NCBI GenBank assembly: GCA_964471755.1
Contig: CAYYJM010000011.1
Coordinates: forward strand, 1-48,112
Length of the DNA: 48,112 nt
Reading direction: 5' to 3'
DNA from: CAYYJM01 sp964471755
GTDB taxonomy: Bacteria > Planctomycetota > Planctomycetia > Gemmatales > Gemmataceae
Below, one piece after another: positions 42,178 through 48,112 of the stretch; positions within the stretch are counted from its first letter, which is position 1, and the number at the start of each line of letters is the position of its first letter. The position numbers were made by a program, and so were the translations under genes. The notes beneath the pieces are model-generated. The model saw only the letters and a program-made list of their open reading frames with translations, ran no database searches and was not told the DNA's origin.

Positions 42178-43770
42178 TCACGGCAGACGAAACGTGAGAT
42201 CGCCCTCGTGTTTGGCCTCGTCATAAGGCCGGCTGTGATCATTTTTTCGGTCACGGCCGATGCTGTAGAGCAGCACGCCGTCCCGCGTCGATCGCAGCCG
42301 TAGCGAACGGCCGTCGTACGGGTCGAGGACCACCTCGGGCAGGAACTCGGGCACCAGATCGCCGATCGCTTCGGGATAGTGGCCGAGCTTCGCCTTGTAG
42401 CTGACGGCAGCGATCGCGACGCGGACCAGGGCCCGGCGAGCATCGACGTCGAGGGCGTAGGAGGCAACCCGATAGGCCGCCGGAATGAGCAGGCCAGCCA
42501 GGATGCCGCCACCGCGCGTTGCCCGGAGTTGGTGTTCGTGACGGTCAAAGGCGTCGAACATCGCCGCGGTCGGCAAGGCGACGTTGTCGCGCATCGTTCG
42601 CATGTGCCGGCGGTAGGTCGCCAGGTCGTCTTCGAGGAAGAACACCCGGTAGATGGGCGTGGCGAGCAGCGCCTCGCCGAGGGCGTCCATGTGCGTCTGA
42701 GCCTGGAAGTCCGATGAGGCTCGCATCCGGCCGGTGGCGATCATCACGATGGCGGCCAGGCCCCAGGCCTCTTCCATCGCCAGGGTCCGCCGGAGCTGAT
42801 CGCGGAACGAGTCGGCAGTTTTCAGGTTGAGCCGGGCAAGGTCGGCCGGCTCGATGGCGATCCGGGCGAGGATGTCTTCGAGGGCCTGGGTCCCGATGTG
42901 CTCGATGCGAGCAGCGGTCAGCAGGTCGATCAGGAGCGGGTCGTGGATGTGCCGGGCGATGGCGAAGATGGCGGCGACATCGTCGATGGCACCGTGAGCG
43001 TCCTTGCGTGAAGCTCGGGCCAGGGCGTCGTAGGCGAGCAGTGTCGCGCCGTGCTGGAGAGCGGGCAGTTCCGGCCGCGCCAGGTCGAGCGGCGCGGTGT
43101 CGCCGGACCAGTCGCGCTCGAAAGCGCAGTGCGGAATGGCGGCGGCCTCGCGGAGCAGGGTCAGGCCGCGCTGCTGGCTGTCGAGGAAGGCCCGCATCTT
43201 GCGGTCGGCCGGGTCGAAGGCCGTCCGATCGAAGGTGGACAAGGCCGGTAGCTGGTCGGTTGGCGTGAAGGCGGCGAAGGCCTTGCGGTAGACCGGAGCG
43301 GCGTTGGGCACGCCGACCAGGTGCGGCGGGACGAGGGCCAGGGCACGGGCTCCGGCCTCGACACGGACGGCGGCGAGCTGGGCCTTCACCGCCACGTCGA
43401 GATTCGACAGCGTGATCGCGGTCAGGACGGCGGCGACCAGGAACGCCAGGCCGAGGGCGCGGCGGGACCAGGGCCGGGACGCCAGGCCGGCGCGCAGTCC
43501 CAAGGGGATGACGACGATGATCCCGATCAGGAAGGCCAGGCCCCAGAGGACGACGGCGACGAAGCTGGTCCACGAGACTGGCCCTCTCCGGGCCAGGAAC
43601 CACAGGCCGTAGGCGGTCACGCCGGTCGGCGCGAGGACGAGGCCGGCGACGATCAGCGGTAGAGCCCAGCGGAGCAGGCTCCAGCGCCAGCGCGACGTCC
43701 AGGCGACGACGAGGGCCACCAGCAGCACGGCGGCGGCCAGGCTTTCGATCAGGATCAGTGCATGTCCCAT
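42178..43770 (-). CDS. Membrane protein of unknown function, third gene of a sigma/anti-sigma operon
   Basis: A 530-aa protein with four N-terminal membrane helices (ALILIESLAAAVLLVALVV, ALPLIVAGLVLAPTGVTAY, SFVAVVLWGLAFLIGIIVV, RALGLAFLVAAVLTAITLS), followed by a large helical domain and a C-terminal module. That module (AIAAVSYKAKLGHYPEAIGD ... VLDPYDGRSLRLRSTRDG) resembles the globular end of pseudopilin-like planctomycete proteins. Its start at 43770 overlaps the previous gene by 16 bp, so it is translationally coupled to the sigma/anti-sigma pair and is likely a sensor or target of that regulon (inference). Confidence 0.75.
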   Translation of the reverse strand: MGHALILIESLAAAVLLVALVVAWTSRWRWSLLRWALPLIVAGLVLAPTGVTAYGLWFLARRGPVSWTSFVAVVLWGLAFLIGIIVVIPLGLRAGLASRPWSRRALGLAFLVAAVLTAITLSNLDVAVKAQLAAVRVEAGARALALVPPHLVGVPNAAPVYRKAFAAFTPTDQLPALSTFDRTAFDPADRKMRAFLDSQQRGLTLLREAAAIPHCAFERDWSGDTAPLDLARPELPALQHGATLLAYDALARASRKDAHGAIDDVAAIFAIARHIHDPLLIDLLTAARIEHIGTQALEDILARIAIEPADLARLNLKTADSFRDQLRRTLAMEEAWGLAAIVMIATGRMRASSDFQAQTHMDALGEALLATPIYRVFFLEDDLATYRRHMRTMRDNVALPTAAMFDAFDRHEHQLRATRGGGILAGLLIPAAYRVASYALDVDARRALVRVAIAAVSYKAKLGHYPEAIGDLVPEFLPEVVLDPYDGRSLRLRSTRDGVLLYSIGRDRKNDHSRPYDEAKHEGDLTFRLP

Positions 43771-44153
43771 CGATCCAGCTCCTGAGAAATTCGCGGACTC
43801 ATCCCCGTCAGCGCGACGGTCAACGGCAGGTCAGCGGCCGCTCGTCGAAGTAGGGCCTGACGACGCAGTTCGGTTTCGGGCAGGTCCAGGGCCAGGGCAC
43901 GCGCCTGGTCGGACATCGACGATTCGACGCCTGGTCCCAGGTGCCAGTCGGTGGCGGTGGCCAGGCTCATGGACAGGTTGGCCAGGAGCAGGACCAGGGC
44001 GGCGGCGACGGCCCAGCCCCAGGCGGCCTGGCGTGGCTCATCCAGCGCGGTACGGCAGGCGGCGAAGATGCGCGGACCGAGTTCAGCCGGCGGCTCCGGG
44101 CAGGGCCTGCCATGCAGGAGGCGTTCCACGTCGGACACGTCCGGATCGGTCAT
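43755..44153 (-). CDS. Putative single-pass anti-sigma factor
   Basis: A 132-aa protein. The N-terminal cytoplasmic part (SDVERLLHGRPCPEPPAELG) is followed by one membrane helix (AWGWAVAAALVLLLANLSMS) and an extracytoplasmic segment. The gene overlaps the sigma gene by ATGA, the usual ECF sigma/anti-sigma layout. No zinc-binding HxxxCxxC (ZAS) motif is present, so the assignment rests on size, topology and context. Confidence 0.65.
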   Translation of the reverse strand: MTDPDVSDVERLLHGRPCPEPPAELGPRIFAACRTALDEPRQAAWGWAVAAALVLLLANLSMSLATATDWHLGPGVESSMSDQARALALDLPETELRRQALLRRAAADLPLTVALTGMSPRISQELDRWDMH

Positions 44154-44680
44154 TCGATGTTCTCCCCCAGGGCCTCGCGCAACTCGGCGAGGGCATAGCG
44201 ATAGCGGCTGGCGGCCGTGTTGGCACTGATGCCCAGGACGACTGCGATCTCACGGAAGGTCAGTTCGCCGTCGATCTTCAGGGCGAGTACCTCACGGCGG
44301 TCGGCCGGCAGCGCGGCGAGCGCTCGTTCGAGCCGGGCGGCCGATCCGGCCGGCAAGGAGCGCGGTTGCGGGGCAGCGACCGTGTCGAGGTCGAAGCCCG
44401 GTTCACGGCGTTCACCGCGTCGGCGAACCGCCTTCGCCGCCGCGTGCCGGAGGGCCGTGAACAGGTACGCTCGCAGGTGGGTGATGGCGAGCGTGGTGCG
44501 AGCGCGGACCAGGCCGACGAACACTTCCTGGACGACGTCTTCGGCGTCGGCCCGTGAGCCGAGCAGGGCCAGGGCAACGCGGAACAGGGTGACTCCGTCC
44601 CGGGCGTAGAGGGCGGCGTAGGCCTCCTCGCGCCCGGCGATGATGCCGGCCAGCAACGGGTCGCTGGATGATTCCGCCAT
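44150..44680 (-). CDS. ECF-family RNA polymerase sigma factor
   Basis: A 176-aa protein. The sigma-2 region (AYAALYARDGVTLFRVALAL ... DAEDVVQEVFVGLVRA, to about residue 85) and the sigma-4 helix-turn-helix (LPADRREVLALKIDGELTFR ... ISANTAASRYRYALAELREA, about 120-172) are clear. The start at 44680 has GAGGAGG 7 nt upstream; the longer frame to 44854 has no support. It should direct RNA polymerase to a small regulon, normally including its own operon, and be held by the overlapping anti-sigma gene product. Confidence 0.92.
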   Translation of the reverse strand: MAESSSDPLLAGIIAGREEAYAALYARDGVTLFRVALALLGSRADAEDVVQEVFVGLVRARTTLAITHLRAYLFTALRHAAAKAVRRRGERREPGFDLDTVAAPQPRSLPAGSAARLERALAALPADRREVLALKIDGELTFREIAVVLGISANTAASRYRYALAELREALGENIE

Positions 44681-44793
44681 GCCGGCCTCCTCGCTCGGAA
44701 AGAGAGAGCCGCCTCGAAAGGGGATTTGTCTCGAATCCGCAGCGCGGTACACTGACCGGGCCCCTCTCAAATGTCGCACGATGGAGTCGATCC

Positions 44794-45810
44794 ATGCGCC
44801 GACTGCTGCTGGCGATATGTCTCTGCCTGGTCGTTGTCCACGCCGTGGCTGCACAGGACATCAAGGGTACGATCCAGAAGCTCGACCTGGAAACCGGCGT
44901 CCTGGTCATCCGGCCCTTCCCGGCCGACAAGGAAAAGGAACTGAGCCTGGCCAGCCGGGAAGTGCCGGTCAGCAACGGCCTGGGTCAGCCGGCGAAGCTG
45001 CTCGACCTGCGCGTCGGTCTGCGCGGTACGTTCAAGATCGACGGTGAGTACGTCACGGCCATCAGCCTCGACGGCCCGGCGCGCTGGGGTTACCTCCGCA
45101 AGGTTGATCCAGCGACCCGCACCATCTGGCTGGAGGATCCGATTCGCACGCACACCGTGGTTCTGGGCGAGAAGACGCGCGTTCTCGTCAACGGTGCAGA
45201 ACGGCCGCTGGGACAGGCGCCGATCGGCCAGCCAGCTCAGGCGGTCTTCTCGCCGGATGGGACGACGATCCTTCAGTTGACTGTCGGTCGCGGCGCGACG
45301 GTTCAAGATCCGTATCGGAAGTTCCTTCGTGTCGATACCACACTGCTGGAGGTGGACTTCACCAGGCGAACTCTGTCGCTCCTGCAAAAACCCGGCGGCG
45401 AGCCGCTTCGGATCGAACGAATGCAGGTCGCGCCAGACGTCGCAGTGCGGCTCGAGTATCAGAGTCGGCCGCTGGGCGAGGGCACCCTGGCCGAGTTGAC
45501 CGGTGGGCCGGTGCAGGTCCGCCTGATCATCGACGCCGATACGCGAGTGGTCGAGGCGCTCGAGGTGGAGGCCCCGACCTACTCGCGTCATCGGCTGGTG
45601 AGTGTGGACGCCGAGGCCCGAACGCTGACGATCGCGGATTCGTCTCAGGAGCGGCGCGTCCTGGCGTTCGATCCGGCGATGCAGGTTCTGTTCACGAGCC
45701 GGAAGGCGACACCGGGTGGCCTGGCGGACCTGAAGCTGGGCAAGGCGGCCACGATGATCCTGTCGCTGGATCGGAAGCGCGTGATCGCCGTGGTGATGTC
45801 CTCGCGCTAG
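44794..45810 (+). CDS. Secreted hypothetical beta-rich protein
   Basis: A 338-aa protein with a signal peptide (MRRLLLAICLCLVVVHAVAA). Repeated short beta motifs follow (GTIQKLDLETGVLVIRPF, KVDPATRTIWLEDPIRTHTV, SVDAEARTLTIADSSQERRV), about 90-100 residues apart, suggesting three small OB- or SH3-like beta-barrels. No catalytic residues are recognised. The gene is divergent from the sigma operon and is a possible target of it (inference from position). GGAG lies 8 nt before the ATG. Its stop overlaps the convergent gene's stop (CTAG). Confidence 0.75.
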   Translation: MRRLLLAICLCLVVVHAVAAQDIKGTIQKLDLETGVLVIRPFPADKEKELSLASREVPVSNGLGQPAKLLDLRVGLRGTFKIDGEYVTAISLDGPARWGYLRKVDPATRTIWLEDPIRTHTVVLGEKTRVLVNGAERPLGQAPIGQPAQAVFSPDGTTILQLTVGRGATVQDPYRKFLRVDTTLLEVDFTRRTLSLLQKPGGEPLRIERMQVAPDVAVRLEYQSRPLGEGTLAELTGGPVQVRLIIDADTRVVEALEVEAPTYSRHRLVSVDAEARTLTIADSSQERRVLAFDPAMQVLFTSRKATPGGLADLKLGKAATMILSLDRKRVIAVVMSSR

Positions 45811-46508
45811 GCCCGGACGCCATTTCGGCCGACGCGCTGCTCGACGCAGGTGCGTTCGTAGGCGGCCTCCAGATCGACGCGCAGACAGGGCCCGGCGCGG
45901 AGCCAGAGCGGCATCACGGCCAGCGCCTGGCCGATGGTCAGCGTCTCGTGCCAGATGTCGAGGCGCGGATCGCCGTCGCGCCGAACCGGATGGTACGACG
46001 TGGCGTAGAGGCCGGTGTCGCTCGGGACCGTTCCGGGTTCGCCGAGGCGTTCGAGCAAGGCTCGGTGCAGGTCGGCCCGGCGATCGGTCACCACATCGAC
46101 GATGACCAGGCCAAGGCCGGACTGGACGTAGCTGGCACATTTCGAGACGAAGGCATCACGCGATTCGGGCCGATCCTTGTTCCGGGGGCTGACCAGCTCG
46201 ATGGCTCCGGCGAGGACCGGCCCGGCCGCGGTCGAGAAGACCTGAATCTCGACCGTGTCGGTGAGCAGGGCGAGCGGGATAGACAGGACCGGAGCAGATG
46301 GCGTCCAGGAGGCCCCCTCAACCGGATCTTGCTCCTCGACGACGGCGACATCGATCTCGATGGAATACTGCACGTTGGCGGCGGCGAAGTAGCCGGCCGG
46401 GAGCTGGCGGTTGAGGTCGGCCGAGAGATAGGTTGCCCACGAATTGTGAAAGGCGTGCCAGGGCCGACGCAGGTTCAGCGGTGCGTGGAAGTGATCGAGC
46501 AGCGGCAT
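45807..46508 (-). CDS. DUF4058-like protein (restriction-endonuclease-like fold)
   Basis: A 233-aa protein. Residues MPLLDHFHAPLNLRRPWHAF ... HNSWATYLSADLNRQLPAGY match the N-terminal pattern of DUF4058-type proteins. GAIELVSPRNKDRPESRDAF carries the E-(L/V)-LSP-x-NK motif seen in PD-(D/E)XK relatives. ASYVQSGLGLVIVDVVTDRR is the following strand-helix. Nuclease activity is not established for the family. GGAGG lies 7 nt before the ATG at 46508. Its stop overlaps by 4 bp that of the convergent gene. Confidence 0.7.
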   Translation of the reverse strand: MPLLDHFHAPLNLRRPWHAFHNSWATYLSADLNRQLPAGYFAAANVQYSIEIDVAVVEEQDPVEGASWTPSAPVLSIPLALLTDTVEIQVFSTAAGPVLAGAIELVSPRNKDRPESRDAFVSKCASYVQSGLGLVIVDVVTDRRADLHRALLERLGEPGTVPSDTGLYATSYHPVRRDGDPRLDIWHETLTIGQALAVMPLWLRAGPCLRVDLEAAYERTCVEQRVGRNGVRA

Positions 46509-46618
46509 GAGTGGCCTCCGGGAGAACGATCCGCTCATCGTAGCACGGTTGCGCCCCTGTTCCCAGCCGGCGGATTGGGCTACCATGTCGATAGACCCGC
46601 CGAACCCAGGAATGCGCG

Positions 46619-48049
46619 ATGGCCACCTCCTCATCCCTGCTCGAACGACTCCGTGCCATCGTTGGGCCGGACGCGATGATCAGCACGCCGAGCGAACTGC
46701 TCGTCTACGAGTGCGATGGCTACACGATCGAGAAGAACCGACCCGATGTCGTCGTCTTCCCGACGATGCGCGATCAGGTCGTGGCCGTCGTCCAACTCTG
46801 CAACGAGCTGGACGTGCCGTTCCTGCCGCGCGGCTCGGGAACGAGCCTGGCCGGCGGCGTCCTTCCGGTCGGCGGTGGCGTCGTGCTGTCACTGGCACGC
46901 ATGAAGAAGATCCTCGAGGTGGACTATCGCAATCGCTTCGCCGTCGTCGAGCCGGGCGTGGTCAATCTCTGGCTGACGAACCATCTTCGGCCGCAGGGCT
47001 ATCACTTCGCACCGGACCCGTCGAGCCAGGGGGCCTGCACCATCGGCGGCAACGTGGCGACGAACTCGGGTGGACCGCACACGCTCAAGTACGGCGTGAC
47101 GGTCAACCACATCCTCGGCCTGGAGTGGGTACTTCCGGATGGCAGCGTCGTCCAGGTCGGCGGCCCGGCGGAGGACAGTCCGGGCTACGACCTGACCGGC
47201 CTGCTCGTCGGCAGCGAGGGGACGCTCGGCATCGCGACGCGCATCTGGGTGCGGATCACGCGGAATCCGGAGGCGTACCGCACGCTGCTCGGCGTCTTCG
47301 AGACGGTCGATGACGCGACGGCGTGCATCAGCGATCTCATCGGGGCTGGCATCGTGCCGGCAGCACTGGAGATGCTCGACGCGCCGATCATCAAGGCGGT
47401 CGAGGCGGCGTTCAAGTTCGGCTTCCCGCTCGACGCCGGGGCGGTGCTGATCATGGAGGTGGACGGCCTGGAAGCCGGCCTGGAGCGCGAGGCGGAGCGC
47501 ATCATTGAGATGGCGAAGCGGAATCGAGCCCGCGAGGTGCGGCGAGCGAACACCGACGCCGAGCGAGCGCTCCTGTGGAAGTCGCGCAAGCAGGCGTTCG
47601 GCGCGGTCGGCCGACTGGCTCCGAGCTACTGCACGCAGGACGGCGTGGTGCCGCGCACGCAGTTGCCGCACATTCTGCGGGCGATCCAGGCGATCGCGAA
47701 GAAGTACGATCTCGGTGTGTGCAACGTCTTCCACGCCGGCGACGGCAACATCCATCCGATTCTGCTTTTCGACGAGCGTGACGCGGACCAGGTGCAGCGT
47801 GTGCTGGCGGCGAGTCATGCGATACTGGAGGAGTGCGTCGCGGTCGGAGGCAGCGTGACGGGCGAACACGGCATCGGTGTCGAGAAACTGGACTTCATGC
47901 CGCGCCTGTTCACGCCGGAAGACCTGGCGATCATGGTCCGGCTGCGAACGGCGCTGAACCCGGAGGGTCGGTGCAGTCCACGGAAGATGCTGCCGACATC
48001 GGGAGCGTGCATCGAGCCGAGCAAACCGGCCCGGCGGGCGGCGCTGTGA
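46619..48049 (+). CDS. glcD: FAD-linked oxidase, GlcD-type subunit of glycolate (2-hydroxy acid) oxidase
   Basis: A 476-aa protein. The PCMH-type FAD-binding domain includes FLPRGSGTSLAGGVLPVGGG (68-87), GACTIGGNVATNSGGPHTLK and LLVGSEGTLGIATRIW. The C-terminal oxidase domain has YCTQDGVVPRTQLPHILR, VFHAGDGNIHPILLFDE and VTGEHGIGVEKL, all typical of GlcD/D-lactate dehydrogenase. It oxidises glycolate or a related 2-hydroxy acid, passing electrons on; partner subunits GlcE and GlcF would be expected downstream, outside the window. D-lactate dehydrogenase is the main alternative. The family B repeat follows 7 nt after the stop. Confidence 0.9.
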   Translation: MATSSSLLERLRAIVGPDAMISTPSELLVYECDGYTIEKNRPDVVVFPTMRDQVVAVVQLCNELDVPFLPRGSGTSLAGGVLPVGGGVVLSLARMKKILEVDYRNRFAVVEPGVVNLWLTNHLRPQGYHFAPDPSSQGACTIGGNVATNSGGPHTLKYGVTVNHILGLEWVLPDGSVVQVGGPAEDSPGYDLTGLLVGSEGTLGIATRIWVRITRNPEAYRTLLGVFETVDDATACISDLIGAGIVPAALEMLDAPIIKAVEAAFKFGFPLDAGAVLIMEVDGLEAGLEREAERIIEMAKRNRAREVRRANTDAERALLWKSRKQAFGAVGRLAPSYCTQDGVVPRTQLPHILRAIQAIAKKYDLGVCNVFHAGDGNIHPILLFDERDADQVQRVLAASHAILEECVAVGGSVTGEHGIGVEKLDFMPRLFTPEDLAIMVRLRTALNPEGRCSPRKMLPTSGACIEPSKPARRAAL

Positions 48050-48056
48050 ATCCCGC

Positions 48057-48080
48057 AGGCGAGCGGCGCGGCGTCAGCCC
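48057..48080. repeat. Family B repeat arm after the glcD-like gene
   Basis: AGGCGAGCGGCGCGGCGTCA followed by GCCC is the reverse complement of 48-71 at the window start apart from its first base context. It is one arm only; the partner is not in the remaining 32 bases and may lie outside the window. It begins 7 nt after the stop codon. Confidence 0.75.
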
Positions 48081-48112
48081 AATGCCTGTAACTTAAGGGG
48101 GGATGAAACGGC

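Overview
This GC-rich window looks like a planctomycete chromosome segment, probably from the Gemmatales/Gemmataceae side. The evidence is a DUF1559-type prepilin-like protein, a secreted WD40 protein with a CxxCH cytochrome-like N-terminus next to a PPC-domain protein, a very large PQQ-propeller protein, several PD-(D/E)XK nuclease-fold families (Uma2, Rpn, DUF4058-like), many secreted proteins of unknown function, and intergenic palindromes that read as EPPTKVGG or PPTFVGG when translated. The taxonomic call is inference; there is no rRNA or tRNA gene here. A 10-N assembly gap lies at 729-738, and two other spots (the ABC ATPase at about 20926 and the duplicated Rpn genes at 30642-32667) may also be assembly-sensitive.

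Layout. 1-1325: RND efflux adaptor (minus), split by the gap. 1615-5325: a single-chain RNA polymerase with bacterial beta-type and beta'-type catalytic cores fused in 1236 aa, the most striking gene here. 5442-6549: prfB with its programmed frameshift. 6665-14797: Uma2 protein, HExxH peptidase, WD40/cytochrome and PPC proteins, a small conserved protein, a PAP2 phosphatase and a prepilin-like protein. 14992-17625: TPR/gluzincin peptidase. 17765-25861: a tightly packed plus-strand run (MazG-like, membrane protein, broken ABC ATPase, galE, a zinc-ribbon protein resembling the GroEL apical domain, a secreted protein, a phosphotransferase) whose stops and starts often overlap. 25806-26122: a MITE-like palindromic insertion at the 3' end of the phosphotransferase. 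26190-28918: PP2C phosphatase and BCS1-like AAA ATPase. 28943-33729 (minus): radical SAM/SPASM-like protein, two identical Rpn-like genes in a direct 993-bp duplication, and a GT39-like membrane protein. 34009-38871: giant PQQ/TPR protein. 39043-42166: SGNH hydrolase, exported beta-carbonic anhydrase, RluA-type pseudouridine synthase, small protein. 42178-44680 (minus): ECF sigma, putative anti-sigma and membrane protein operon. 44794-48049: secreted protein, DUF4058-like protein, and GlcD-type FAD oxidase.

Two related palindrome families that begin GGCGAG and end CTCGCC sit almost exclusively just after stop codons. Some are followed by short T-runs and look like terminators; others supply the last codons of genes. 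The two candidates for undescribed biology are the fused minimal RNA polymerase at 1615-5325 and the zinc-ribbon/chaperonin-apical protein at 22332-23279.
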